Part shown: positions 16,886-27,515 of the stretch, piece by piece
Layout: each line of letters begins with the position of its first letter
How positions within the stretch are numbered: position 1 is the first letter of the stretch
Source of the DNA: CAVSRC01 sp963732845
GTDB lineage: Bacteria; Pseudomonadota; Alphaproteobacteria; Rhizobiales; Kaistiaceae
Assembly (NCBI GenBank): GCA_963732845.1
Contig: CAVTBE010000019.1
Location: forward strand, 37,378 to 101,377
Reading direction: 5' to 3'
DNA: 64,000 bases
Program-made: the position numbers and the translations under genes
The notes under the pieces: model-generated
Seen by the model: only the letters and a program-made list of their open reading frames with translations
The model's database searches: none
What the model was told of the DNA's origin: nothing

Positions 16886-17893
16886 CTAGATGAGCTTCGC
16901 CATGGCGACGGCGGTGTCGCTCATGCGATTGGAGAAGCCCCACTCGTTGTCGTACCAGCTGAGGACGGTCAGCATGGTGCCCTGCATGACCTTGGTCTGC
17001 GGCAGGGCGACCGTCGAGGACGCCGGATCGTGGTTGAAGTCGCTCGACACGTTCGGGGCGTTGGTGACGTTGAGGATGCCCTTCAGGCGGCCGTTGGCGG
17101 CCTCGGTGAAGGCGGCGTTGACCTCTTCCTTGGTGACGCTCTTCTTCAGGATGAACTTGACGTCGACCAGCGACACGTTCGGGGTCGGCACGCGGATCGA
17201 GATGCCGTCGAGCTTGCCCTTGAGTTCCGGAATGACCAGGCCGATCGCCTTGGCGGCGCCGGTCGAGGTCGGGATCTGGCTGAGGGCCGCGGCGCGGGCG
17301 CGGTAGAGGTCCTTGTGCAGGGTGTCGAGGGTCGGCTGATCACCGGTATAGGAGTGGATGGTGGTCATCATGCCGTGGTCGATGCCGAAGGTCTTGTTGA
17401 CCACGTCGACGACCGGCGCCAGGCAGTTGGTCGTGCACGAGGCGTTGGAGACCACGATGTGGTCCTTGGTCAGGATCTGGTGGTTGACGCCATAGACGAT
17501 GGTCGCGTCGGCACCGTCCGAGGCGGTCGACACCAGCACGCGCTTGGCGCCGGCACCGAGGTGGACCGAAGCCTTCTCCTTGGAGGTGAAGATGCCGGTG
17601 CATTCCATCACGATGTCGATGTCGAGGTCCTTCCAGGGGAGCTTGGAGGGATCGCGCTCGGCAAGGCACTTGAAGCTTTCGTCGCCGACCGAAATCACGT
17701 CGCCGTTGACCTTCACCTCATGGGGAAAGCGGCCATGGACCGAATCGTAGCGCAGCAGATGTGCGTTGGTCTCGACCGGGCCAAGATCGTTGATCGCCAC
17801 AATGTCGATGTCCTTGCGGCCCGTCTCGTAAATGGCGCGCAGCACCAGTCTGCCGATGCGGCCGAATCCGTTAATCGCGACCCTTACGGTCAT
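16886..17893 (-). CDS. gap: Type I glyceraldehyde-3-phosphate dehydrogenase
   Basis: A 335-residue NAD-dependent dehydrogenase. The Rossmann motif NGFGRIGR starts at residue 8, and the catalytic Cys153 lies in SNASCTTNCLAP with His about 25 residues on (HSYTGDQ). Asp36 in AINDLG, after the second strand, favours NAD. AGGAG stands before the ATG at 17893. It lies between tkt and pgk, the arrangement usual for Rhizobiales. Confidence 0.97.
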   Translation of the reverse strand: MTVRVAINGFGRIGRLVLRAIYETGRKDIDIVAINDLGPVETNAHLLRYDSVHGRFPHEVKVNGDVISVGDESFKCLAERDPSKLPWKDLDIDIVMECTGIFTSKEKASVHLGAGAKRVLVSTASDGADATIVYGVNHQILTKDHIVVSNASCTTNCLAPVVDVVNKTFGIDHGMMTTIHSYTGDQPTLDTLHKDLYRARAAALSQIPTSTGAAKAIGLVIPELKGKLDGISIRVPTPNVSLVDVKFILKKSVTKEEVNAAFTEAANGRLKGILNVTNAPNVSSDFNHDPASSTVALPQTKVMQGTMLTVLSWYDNEWGFSNRMSDTAVAMAKLI

Positions 17894-17960
17894 GACATAT
17901 CTCCTTTAATGCATACGGCCGTCCGCTGAGAATTGCGGCCGCGGTGACAAAACATGAGGA

Positions 17961-19955
17961 TCAGGCGATCGCCTTGACCCTGGTCAAAGCCGCTTCGGCG
18001 GCGGCCTCGGCGGTGATTCCGAACTTCTTGTACAGCTCTTCATAGGGCGCGCTGGCACCGAAGCCATGCATGCCGATGAAGATGCCGTCGGGGCCGATGA
18101 AGCGGTCCCAACCCAGGCGCACGGCCGCCTCGATGGCGACCTTGACCGGTGCATCGCCGATGACCTCGGCCTTGTAGTCCTCGCTTTCCGCTTCGAAGAG
18201 CTCGAAGCAGGGCACCGAAACGACCCGCGCCGGGTGGCCGGCGGCGTCGATCAGCGCCTTGGCGGCCAGTGCGATCTCCACCTCCGAGCCGGAGGCGAAC
18301 AGGGTCACCTCGGCATCCCCTTCGGCGGCGGCGATCTCATAGGCGCCGCGGGCGCAGGCGTTGTTCTCGACGAACTCGGTGCGCAGAAGCGGCAGGTTCT
18401 GGCGGGTCAGCGCCAGCAGGCTCGGTGCGTTGCGGCTCTCCAGCGCCAGCTGCCAGCACTCGAGCGTCTCGGTGACGTCGGCCGGGCGGAAGACCAGCAG
18501 GTTGGGGATGGCGCGCAACGCCGCCACCTGCTCGACCGGCTGGTGCGTCGGCCCGTCTTCGCCGAGACCGATCGAATCGTGGGTCATGACGAAGACGACG
18601 CGGTTGCCCATCAGGGCGGCGAGGCGGATCGCCGGGCGGCAGTAGTCCGAGAAGACCAGGAAGGTGCCGCCGTAGGGGATCAGGCCGCCGTGCAGGGCGA
18701 TGCCATTCATGGCGGCGCCCATGCCAAGCTCGCGCACCCCCCAGTGCATGTAGCGGCCGGCGAAGTCGCCGGTCTTGATGTCCTTCATCCCCTTGGTGAA
18801 GGTGTTGTTGGAGGGCGTCAGGTCGGCCGAGCCGCCGATGGTCTCGGGCACGATCTCGTTGATGACCGTGAGGGCCATCTCGGAAGCCTTGCGGGTGGCC
18901 ACCTTGGGGGCGTCGGCGGTGATCACCTTCTTGTAAGCCGTGATCGCCGCGTCGAAGCCGGGCGGCAGGTCGCCGCGCATGCGCCGCTCGAACTCGCCAC
19001 GCAGGTTGCTGTCGGCGGCGGCGAGGCGCTTCTCCCATTCCTTGCGCGCCTGGGTGGAGCGCAGGCCGGCGATGCGCCAGGAATCGCGGATGTCGGCGGG
19101 AATCTCGAAGGGCGGCGAATCCCAGTGCAGCGCCTTGCGGGCGCCGGCAATCTCCTCGGCGCCGAGCGGCGAACCGTGGGCCGAGGCCTTGCCGGCCTTG
19201 GTGGGCGCGCCGAAGCCGATGGTCGTCTTGCAGGCGATCAGCGTCGGCTTGTCGCTCTTCTGGGCGGCTTCGATGGCGGCGGCGACCTCTTCCGGGTTCT
19301 GCCCGTCGCAGCGCATCGCGTTCCAGCCGGCGGCGATGAAGCGGGCCACCTGGTCGCCGGTTTCGGCCAAAGTCAGCGGGCCGTCGATGGAGATGCCGTT
19401 GTCGTCGAAGAGGACGATCAGCTTATTGAGCTTGAGATGGCCAGCGATCGAGATCGCCTCGTGGCTGATGCCTTCCATCAGGTCGCCGTCGGAGGCGAGC
19501 ACATAGGTGCGGTGATCGACCAGGTCGTTGCCGAACTGGGCAGCCATAATGCGCTCGGCGAGCGCGAAGCCGACGGACATCGCCAGGCCCTGGCCGAGCG
19601 GGCCGGTGGTGGTCTCGACGCCGGTGGTGTGGAAGTTCTCCGGATGGCCGGGGGTCTTCGAGCCGAGCTGGCGGAACCGCTTGATCTCGTCGATCGTCAT
19701 GTCCTCGACGCCGAGGAGATAGAGGATCGAATAGAGCAGCATGGAGCCGTGGCCGGCCGACAGGATGAAGCGGTCGCGGTCGGGCCAGTGCGGGTCGGCA
19801 GGGTCGAATTTCAGGTAACGCGTGAAAAGCACCGTGGCGACATCCGCCATGCCCATGGGCATGCCGGGGTGGCCGGACTTGGCTTTTTCAACGGCGTCCA
19901 TGGCCAGGGCGCGAATTGCGTTGGCCATGCGTTCGTGCTTCGCAAAATCGGACAT
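17961..19955 (-). CDS. tkt: Transketolase
   Basis: A 664-residue thiamine-diphosphate enzyme of the pentose phosphate pathway. The TPP/Mg motif SDGDLMEGISHEA (about residue 155 on), GHGSMLLYS, the His of KTPGHPE, and VMTHDSIGLGEDGPTHQP in the pyrimidine domain are all present. The start at 19955 (MSDFAKHERMANAIR) is preferred; 46 codons of open but Arg-rich frame upstream are not conserved. First gene of the tkt-gap-pgk-fba cluster, with a 67-base gap to gap. Confidence 0.96.
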   Translation of the reverse strand: MSDFAKHERMANAIRALAMDAVEKAKSGHPGMPMGMADVATVLFTRYLKFDPADPHWPDRDRFILSAGHGSMLLYSILYLLGVEDMTIDEIKRFRQLGSKTPGHPENFHTTGVETTTGPLGQGLAMSVGFALAERIMAAQFGNDLVDHRTYVLASDGDLMEGISHEAISIAGHLKLNKLIVLFDDNGISIDGPLTLAETGDQVARFIAAGWNAMRCDGQNPEEVAAAIEAAQKSDKPTLIACKTTIGFGAPTKAGKASAHGSPLGAEEIAGARKALHWDSPPFEIPADIRDSWRIAGLRSTQARKEWEKRLAAADSNLRGEFERRMRGDLPPGFDAAITAYKKVITADAPKVATRKASEMALTVINEIVPETIGGSADLTPSNNTFTKGMKDIKTGDFAGRYMHWGVRELGMGAAMNGIALHGGLIPYGGTFLVFSDYCRPAIRLAALMGNRVVFVMTHDSIGLGEDGPTHQPVEQVAALRAIPNLLVFRPADVTETLECWQLALESRNAPSLLALTRQNLPLLRTEFVENNACARGAYEIAAAEGDAEVTLFASGSEVEIALAAKALIDAAGHPARVVSVPCFELFEAESEDYKAEVIGDAPVKVAIEAAVRLGWDRFIGPDGIFIGMHGFGASAPYEELYKKFGITAEAAAEAALTRVKAIA

Positions 19956-20333
19956 GAGCTTCTGATCCGGTACCGTGGCGTGGTAGCGACGATTTCGGAG
20001 CGGCCTGTAGCGGACACCTGCCGGAAATCGGCCCGCTCGGATCGTCGCGCTCCCGAGCACCGGGGACCGGTCCGGACAAGGCGCGAGACACATATCAGGT
20101 GTGCCCGGTTAGTCAATCATGGTGGCGGCCATGGTGGCGGCAGGTCAGCCGGGGCGGCGACGCATGACGGCCGGATGACGCGCCATTGACGGGGCGGAGC
20201 GGCACTGCCTAATCTTCAACCGCTGCTTCGAGCGATCGTCGGTCCCCGGGGGCCAGGAACCGGCGGCATCGCGCGCGTTGCCAATGGAGGTGGCGCAGGC
20301 AGACGGTCCGGGCCCTTTTCGCGAGGCGGTGCA
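19956..20333. other. Intergenic region between divergent tkt and DUF4164 genes
   Basis: About 380 bases without a convincing gene. It must hold the tkt promoter (minus strand) and the promoter for DUF4164-zapA (plus strand). All frames here are Arg/Pro-rich shadows. I see no strong palindrome, terminator or RNA fold. Confidence 0.5.
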
Positions 20334-20612
20334 ATGACGGGCTCTGCGCCCATCGACGAAGCCCTGCAACGGCTGTCCAGCGCTCTTGAGCGGCTCGAAG
20401 GGGCGATCGACCGGCGGCTGGAAACCACCGATCATGTGACGTCGCTAGAAGGCGAACTGCACCAGCTCGGCACCGACCGGTCGCGGTTGGCCCAATCGCT
20501 CGATGCCGCCGAAGCGCGCTCGGCCCGGCTGGAAGAAGCCAATCGCGAGGTTTCGCGCCGCCTGGTGGCGGCGATGGAATCGATCCGCGAGGTCCTGGCG
20601 CGGCACGGCTGA
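20334..20612 (+). CDS. DUF4164 coiled-coil protein
   Basis: A 92-residue protein that is almost entirely coiled coil: ALQRLSSALERLEGAIDRRLE followed by LEGELHQLGTDRSRLAQSLD. DUF4164 proteins stand next to zapA in Rhizobiales and are thought to act with the division apparatus, though the function is not established. It precedes zapA by 17 bases, so the two share an operon. Confidence 0.82.
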   Translation: MTGSAPIDEALQRLSSALERLEGAIDRRLETTDHVTSLEGELHQLGTDRSRLAQSLDAAEARSARLEEANREVSRRLVAAMESIREVLARHG

Positions 20613-20629
20613 CAAGCGGGGAGAGGACG

Positions 20630-21010
20630 ATGGCCCAGGTCAACGTCACCATCAGCGGCAAGACCTATCGCATGGCCTGCGACGACGGGCAGGAGGAGCA
20701 TCTGGTCGACATGGCCGAGCAGCTCAACGAATCGATCGACCAGTTGCGCGTCCAATTCGGCGAGATCGGCGACCAGCGGCTGACGGTGATGGCGGCGATC
20801 ACGCTGGCCGATCAGAACATGGAAGCCGAGCGCCGGCTGCAGCAGCTCAGGGCCGAGGTGGCGGGCCTCGAGGAAGCGCGGGCGGCCGTGGTCGAACGCC
20901 AGGCCGGGATGGAGACGGAGGTTGCCAGCGCCATCGCGGCGGTCGCGTCCGAGCTTGAGGCGCTGGCGGAGCGGGTTGCCGGCGCCGACGAGCGCAACGG
21001 GCCGAACTGA
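20630..21010 (+). CDS. zapA: Cell division protein ZapA
   Basis: A 126-residue FtsZ-ring-associated protein that bundles FtsZ filaments. It opens with the ZapA signature VNVTISGKTYRMACDDGQEEHLVDMAEQL, and LTVMAAITLADQ follows before a C-terminal coiled coil. GGGAGAGG lies before the ATG. The order zapA, 6S RNA, 5-formyl-THF cyclo-ligase is widely conserved in Proteobacteria and supports the call. Confidence 0.92.
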   Translation: MAQVNVTISGKTYRMACDDGQEEHLVDMAEQLNESIDQLRVQFGEIGDQRLTVMAAITLADQNMEAERRLQQLRAEVAGLEEARAAVVERQAGMETEVASAIAAVASELEALAERVAGADERNGPN

Positions 21011-21061
21011 GCGGTGACAGTCGGTTATGGCGAAAGGCGGAGTGTCGGCCTATATGTCGAG

Positions 21062-21228
21062 CCGGCGAGGCTGCGGGGTGCGGCAGGAGATATGTATCCC
21101 CGGGGCCTTACGATCCTAAAGGGAGCTGTCCCTGAGCGAGCCCGTGGGCTCATTCACACGGCGCCCACCTACGTCAGTAGGTCTCCGGGATCGAAAACTC
21201 CACCGGCTACTGCGGCCTCGCTCCCTTC
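21062..21228 (+). ncRNA. ssrS: 6S RNA
   Basis: RNA of about 165 bases in the canonical place between zapA and the cyclo-ligase gene. Its ends pair: GCGAGGC at 21065-21071 with GCCTCGC at 21215-21221. A long irregular hairpin with an open centre lies between, the shape by which 6S RNA mimics an open promoter and sequesters RNA polymerase. A TATATG -10-like box stands at 21051-21056, just upstream. The exact ends are estimated from pairing. Confidence 0.85.
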
Positions 21229-21246
21229 CTGATCCAGCCAGCTTCG

Positions 21247-21843
21247 ATGCCAACTGCCTCCGCCGCCAAACCAGCAAAGGCAGCCCTCAGGGCCGCGGCG
21301 CTCGCCCGGCGCGACCGGCTGGCCGCGACCGCGCGGGCGGCGGCCGCCGAGGAGATCGCCCGGCGCGTGATGGCGATCATCGCGGCGGAAGCCCCGAGCA
21401 GCGTGGCGGCCTATCTACCGATCCGCAGCGAATGCGATTCGCGCCCGATCATCGAGCGGGCGGGCGCGCTGGCGATCACGCTCGCATTGCCCGCCGTCAT
21501 CGATTCCACAACCCTGGTCTTCCGGCGCTACGAACCCGGCGCGCCGCTTGTCGCCGGCGGCTTCGGCACGCTGGCGCCGGCGAGCGACCAGCCGCCGGTC
21601 GAACCTGAGCTGGTCATCGTCCCAATGGTGGCGTTCGACCGGGCGGGAACGCGGCTTGGCCACGGCAAGGGTCACTACGACCGGGCGCTGGCCGGGCTCG
21701 CCGCGCGCGGCATCAAGCCCAAGCTTGTCGGTATTGCTTTCGCGACGCAGGAGGTCGCGCTAATCCCGGCCGAGCCGCATGACGTGCGGCTCGACTGGAT
21801 CGTGACGGAAAACGAGACGCTCGATATGCGTCCGAGCAAGTGA
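21247..21843 (+). CDS. 5-formyltetrahydrofolate cyclo-ligase
   Basis: A 198-residue ATP-dependent enzyme that converts 5-formyl-THF to 5,10-methenyl-THF. The family signature LGHGKGHYDR is at residues 137-146, YLPIRSE at about 56-62 binds substrate, and PAEPHDVRLDWIVTE closes the domain. It lies directly behind 6S RNA, the usual place of ygfA-type genes; part of the 6S transcript may serve as its leader. YmdB follows after 10 bases. Confidence 0.93.
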   Translation: MPTASAAKPAKAALRAAALARRDRLAATARAAAAEEIARRVMAIIAAEAPSSVAAYLPIRSECDSRPIIERAGALAITLALPAVIDSTTLVFRRYEPGAPLVAGGFGTLAPASDQPPVEPELVIVPMVAFDRAGTRLGHGKGHYDRALAGLAARGIKPKLVGIAFATQEVALIPAEPHDVRLDWIVTENETLDMRPSK

Positions 21844-21853
21844 GGCGGCGATT

Positions 21854-22675
21854 GTGCGGCTTTTATTCTTAGGTGATCTGCTGGGACGTGCCGGCCGCGA
21901 GGCGGTGATCGAACGCCTGCCGGCACTGATCGTCGCGTATTCGCTCGATTTTGTCGTGGTCAACGGCGAGAACGCCGCCGGCGGCTTCGGCATCACCGAG
22001 GACATCCTGCGCCAGGTGCTGGGTGCCGGTGCCGACGTGGTGACGACCGGCAACCATGTCTTCGACCAGCGCGAGGCGCTGGTCTTCGCCGCGCGGCAGG
22101 AGCGGTTCCTGAGGCCGGCCAACTATCCGGCGGGGACGCCCGGCCGCGGCAGCGGCCTCTACATGGCGCGCAGCGGCGCCCGCGTCCTGGTGATCAACGC
22201 CATGGGCCGCGTGTTCATGGACGCGCTCGACGATCCCTTCGCGGTGATCGACCGCGAGATCGCCGCCTGCCCGCTGGGCGAACAGGCGGACGCCATCGTC
22301 GTCGACTTCCACGCCGAGGCGTCGAGCGAGAAACAGGCGCTCGGCCATCATCTCGACGGTCGCGTGTCGCTGGTGGTGGGCACCCATACCCACGTACCGA
22401 CCTCCGACTACCGGGTACTGCCCGGCGGCACCGCCTTCCAGACCGATGTCGGCATGTGCGGCGACTATCAGTCGGTCATCGGCATGAACTACCAGGAGCC
22501 GGTGCGCCGCTTCCTGCACAAGGTGCCGGGCGAACGCTTCTCGCCGGCCGACGGATCGGCGACGATCGCCGGCCTTGCCGTCGAGATCGACGACGCCACC
22601 GGACTGGCGCTCAATACGGCACCCCTTCGCATCGGTGGCGTGCTGTCGGAGACGTCGCCGCCCTTCTGGGGCTAG
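21854..22675 (+). CDS. YmdB-family metallophosphoesterase (TIGR00282 type)
   Basis: A 273-residue binuclear-metal phosphodiesterase. Metal ligands are visible in FLGDLLGRAGR (Asp8), VVNGENAAGG, TTGNHVFD, DFHAEASSEK and VGTHTHVPT. In Bacillus, YmdB cleaves 2',3'- and 3',5'-cAMP. It starts with GTG at 21854, ten bases behind the cyclo-ligase stop, and is likely cotranscribed with it. The association with the folate gene is common in Alphaproteobacteria. Confidence 0.92.
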   Translation: MRLLFLGDLLGRAGREAVIERLPALIVAYSLDFVVVNGENAAGGFGITEDILRQVLGAGADVVTTGNHVFDQREALVFAARQERFLRPANYPAGTPGRGSGLYMARSGARVLVINAMGRVFMDALDDPFAVIDREIAACPLGEQADAIVVDFHAEASSEKQALGHHLDGRVSLVVGTHTHVPTSDYRVLPGGTAFQTDVGMCGDYQSVIGMNYQEPVRRFLHKVPGERFSPADGSATIAGLAVEIDDATGLALNTAPLRIGGVLSETSPPFWG

Positions 22676-22879
22676 GTGCGACGGAGCACCAGGATGCGCG
22701 AAAGGGTAGCGGTTTTTTGTCGCAGGCCATCCGGAGTTCGGGCTAAAGCGTTGTTTACTAAATATAAAAATCAAAATTGGCGGGGAAGATCATCATCTTC
22801 CGCTTGATCGTCCTCACGGCGCGCGGGCGGCCATCTCTGTTGCATGGCGCCGGTGAGTTCGAGAGCAGAGGGCGGCGAC

Positions 22880-24496
<1,617 letters not shown>

Positions 24497-24512
24497 TCCC
24501 GGGCAAACCGCC

Positions 24513-24538
24513 GCCGCCGGAGCTTCCCTTCCGGCGGC
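24513..24538 (+). terminator. pckA hairpin
   Basis: Nine-base-pair GC stem (24513-24521 with 24530-24538), 17 bases after the pckA stop. No clear T run follows. Confidence 0.55.
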
Positions 24539-24637
24539 CGCGGCCTTATAACGCGCCCACATTCCGAACCAGTTCGTGGCGGCATTGACCGCGCAGCAAG
24601 CGCGGCCCGCACCATCTGCATCGAGCCAGGGAAGCAC

Positions 24638-25387
24638 ATGGCCGGCCATTCACAGTTCAAGAACATCATGCACAAGAAGGGCGCCGCCGATGCGCGGCGC
24701 TCGAAGGTCTTCTCCAAGCTGGCGCGCGAAATTACGGTTGCTGCCAAGCTCGGTACGCCCGATCCCGGCATGAACCCGCGCCTGCGTCTGGCCATCCAGA
24801 ACGCCCGCGCCGAGAACATGCCGAAGGACAACATCGAACGCGCCGTCAAGAAGGCGATGGGCGGCGACGCGGAGAACTACGAGGAAGTGCGCTACGAGGG
24901 CTATGGCCCGGGTGGCGTGGCGATGATCGTCGAGGCGCTGACCGACAACCGCAACCGCACCGCCAGTGCCGTGCGCGCCTATCTCAGCAAGAACGGCGGG
25001 GCGCTCGGCGAGACCGGGTCGGTCGCCTTCATGTTCAGCCGCGTCGGCCAGGTCGCTTATCCGGCAAGCGTCGGCGATGCGGACACGGTGCTCGAAGCCG
25101 CGATCGAAGCCGGCGCCGACGACGTCAAGAGCGACGAGGACGGTCACGTCATCATCTGTTCCTTCGAGGGCCTCGGCGAGGTGGCGCGCCAGCTGGAAGC
25201 GACGCTCGGCGAGGCGGAGACCGTCAAGGCGGTGTGGCAGCCGCAGACCCCGACGGTGCTCGACGAAGAGAAGGCAGCGACCATGCTGAAGCTGCTCGAT
25301 CTGCTCGAAGAGGACGACGACGTGCAGAACGTCTATTCCAACTTCGAGGTCTCCGACGAGATGCTGGAGAAGCTGACGGCCGCCTAG
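24638..25387 (+). CDS. yebC: YebC/PmpR family protein
   Basis: A 249-residue protein beginning with the invariant MAGHSQFKNIMHKKGAADARRSK, followed by NMPKDNIERAVKKA and YEGYGPGGVAMIVEALTDN. YebC proteins were first described as transcription regulators and more recently as ribosome-associated factors easing translation of proline stretches. In many Proteobacteria yebC stands upstream of ruvC; here ruvC is 4.3 kb further on. Confidence 0.95.
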   Translation: MAGHSQFKNIMHKKGAADARRSKVFSKLAREITVAAKLGTPDPGMNPRLRLAIQNARAENMPKDNIERAVKKAMGGDAENYEEVRYEGYGPGGVAMIVEALTDNRNRTASAVRAYLSKNGGALGETGSVAFMFSRVGQVAYPASVGDADTVLEAAIEAGADDVKSDEDGHVIICSFEGLGEVARQLEATLGEAETVKAVWQPQTPTVLDEEKAATMLKLLDLLEEDDDVQNVYSNFEVSDEMLEKLTAA

Positions 25388-25402
25388 GCGGCTGGCAAGA
25401 GG

Positions 25403-26725
25403 ATGACCCGCGATGGAGTGCCGGCAGTGGTCAGAGTGATCTCTGATGAAACGGTGCTGGTGTTCGTCTCGGATTGTCACATCGGTGGCGACGATGGTCG
25501 CGACATCTTCGAATCATCCGACGACCTTGCCGCCCTGTTCGACGATCTGGCGGCCCATCCCGGTCCGCTCGAACTGGTGCTGGCGGGTGATTTCTTCGAC
25601 TGCCTGCGCATCACTTCGGTCCCGTCGGGGACAACCCGCGTCGGCCTGACGCTGGCGCGGCCGGAATATGCGGCGCTGTTCGCAGCGCTCAAGCGGCTGG
25701 CGGCGGGGGCAGGGCACAGGGTCGTTTACCTGCCCGGCAATCATGACGCCGAAGTCTGGTGGAACCAGGACATCCGCGCCGAGCTCGTCGGCGCCGGCCT
25801 CATCCACGAAATCGCGCTCTCCTACGCCGTCGCCTTCGCGGCGGATCCGTCGGAGGTCGTCTATTGCGAACACGGCAACGAGTTCGATCCGGCCAACACC
25901 AAGCACGACTACGCCGATCCGTGGGACACGCCGTTCGGCGATCACGTCGTGACCGACATCATTCCGCGGCTGCCGCATGGGCGGGCGGCCGATGCGCTTC
26001 AGCTGCACGATGTCGATCGCGTCTTTCCGCTCGACACAATCCCGGCGTGGATGGCCAGCAAGCTGTTCTATGCGCTGGTGACGATGACGCTGCGCTGGCT
26101 GCTGGTGCCGCTTGCCGTCGCCTATGTGGCCTTCGAGTTCGTCGCCTTCTGGCTGGGCTTTGGTCGCAAGGCCATCCAGGGTCTCTTCGTCACGGTGACT
26201 TACGACATCGCGGTGATCGTCGTCGCGGCCTCGGTTTTCTTCTTCATTGCGCTCAGAATCGCGCGGCGCGCCGTGCGGCGAGCGCCTGCGTCGGGGGGCG
26301 GGGCCGACGCGGTGATCCGGCGCCGGCTCGAGCGTGGCCAGGCGCCACCCCTCGGCGAAGACCTTGCCGGACGGATCGCGGTCTTCGTCTCGGGCCACAC
26401 CCATCGCCCGGCGCTCACGTCCTTCGTTCACGGCAATCGGCGCGGCGTCGTGGCCAATTCCGGCTGCTGGTTGCGCCAGCTCCAGCGGGTGAAGGCGCAT
26501 CTGCATGCGCCGGCGGTCTTCGCCGGGTCTTTCGTGCAGACCCATGTTCGCGTCGCCCGCCGCGAGGGGGAGGTGACCGTCGAGCTCTGGGAGCTTGCCC
26601 GCCCGGCCCGCCAGAGTCTGCGCTGGGTCGAGCGCTTGGCGATCCTCGGGCGCCTGCCGCCTGCGGCCGTGCGCGGCGAAACCGCGCGCATGCGCGCCAG
26701 GGACGGCGTGCGGACGGCGGGCTGA
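25403..26725 (+). CDS. Metallophosphoesterase with an internal membrane hairpin
   Basis: A 440-residue protein with all calcineurin-like motifs: SDCHIGG (Asp24, His26), AGDFFD (Asp63), LPGNHD, then after a long gap SGHTHRP and NSGCW. Between the second and third motif groups two hydrophobic stretches (about residues 218-255 and 265-288) form membrane segments, so the phosphoesterase fold is split by a membrane hairpin. That is unusual. Substrates of such enzymes include nucleotides, phospholipids such as UDP-diacylglucosamine, and cyclic nucleotides; none can be chosen. Confidence 0.82.
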   Translation: MTRDGVPAVVRVISDETVLVFVSDCHIGGDDGRDIFESSDDLAALFDDLAAHPGPLELVLAGDFFDCLRITSVPSGTTRVGLTLARPEYAALFAALKRLAAGAGHRVVYLPGNHDAEVWWNQDIRAELVGAGLIHEIALSYAVAFAADPSEVVYCEHGNEFDPANTKHDYADPWDTPFGDHVVTDIIPRLPHGRAADALQLHDVDRVFPLDTIPAWMASKLFYALVTMTLRWLLVPLAVAYVAFEFVAFWLGFGRKAIQGLFVTVTYDIAVIVVAASVFFFIALRIARRAVRRAPASGGGADAVIRRRLERGQAPPLGEDLAGRIAVFVSGHTHRPALTSFVHGNRRGVVANSGCWLRQLQRVKAHLHAPAVFAGSFVQTHVRVARREGEVTVELWELARPARQSLRWVERLAILGRLPPAAVRGETARMRARDGVRTAG

Positions 26726-26734
26726 TGCCCGGCC

Positions 26735-27496
26735 TTACCGCCAGATGCCGTCGAAGGCGGGCAGGCTGGTGATCGCCGCCAGCGTCACCACGGCATAAGC
26801 GAGTGGGCGATAGCCGGCGCCGGCGGTGCGGCCGAAAATGTGCGAGCCGGCATAAAGCGCCAGCCCATAGGCCGGCGCCACCGCCACCACCAGGCGCAGC
26901 ACCTGCGCCGTGAACAGGCCGTTCAGCCAGTAGGCGGCGAACGAAGCGACCGTGATCAACGCGAAGAAGACGAACATGTTGGCGCGCACGATATTGGGTG
27001 GCTGCGGCCCGCTCACCCACAGGGCAATGACCGGCGGTCCGCCGATCTGGGCAAAGCCGCTGAGGAAACCGGCAATGGCGCCGACGCCGGCGGAGACCGG
27101 CACGGTCGGCTCGGAGCGGTAGCGCCAGCCGGAGGCCAACAGGGCGACGAGCCCCAGGGTCGCCGCCGAGATCGCCCAGCGCAGCGTCGTGCTGTCGCCG
27201 ACGGCCAGCGCCCAGGCGCCGAGTGGCGAGACGAGCATGGCGGCGGCCGCCGCTGGCAGAACCGTCGGCCAGCGGCAGTGGCCGACCGCACCGAGGAAGA
27301 ACGGCAAGGTCAGAACGAAATCGACGAGCAGCAGCGTCGGCGCCGCCACGGTCGGTCCGTAGGCGGCGCTAGCGACGGGAATGAAGATCAGCGCTGCGCC
27401 AAAGCCGGTGAAGCCGCGCACCAGCGCGGCAATCACGGCGGAGGTCAGCGTCATCAGAAAGGCGGGGGAGGTGAAGAAGGCGGGATCGAATGGCAT
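26735..27496 (-). CDS. Sulfite exporter TauE/SafE family permease (second copy)
   Basis: A 253-residue membrane protein with about eight helices. LVRGFTGFGAALIFIPV in the first third and IAGFLSGFAQIGGPPVIAL in the middle are the duplicated TauE signatures. It is clearly distinct from the copy at 2385-3137. It faces the metallophosphoesterase gene convergently, with 9 bases between the stops. Substrate unknown, probably a small anion. Confidence 0.87.
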   Translation of the reverse strand: MPFDPAFFTSPAFLMTLTSAVIAALVRGFTGFGAALIFIPVASAAYGPTVAAPTLLLVDFVLTLPFFLGAVGHCRWPTVLPAAAAAMLVSPLGAWALAVGDSTTLRWAISAATLGLVALLASGWRYRSEPTVPVSAGVGAIAGFLSGFAQIGGPPVIALWVSGPQPPNIVRANMFVFFALITVASFAAYWLNGLFTAQVLRLVVAVAPAYGLALYAGSHIFGRTAGAGYRPLAYAVVTLAAITSLPAFDGIWR

Positions 27497-27515
27497 GACG
27501 ATCCGCAGTGATACC

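Noticed and set aside
15860..17929. Long plus-strand frames opposite pgk, gap and tkt (up to 700 codons)
   Set aside because: Antisense shadows with repetitive Gly/Arg/His/Asp composition.
21014..21232. A 72-codon frame between zapA and the cyclo-ligase gene
   Set aside because: It coincides with 6S RNA, whose ends pair and whose position is conserved.
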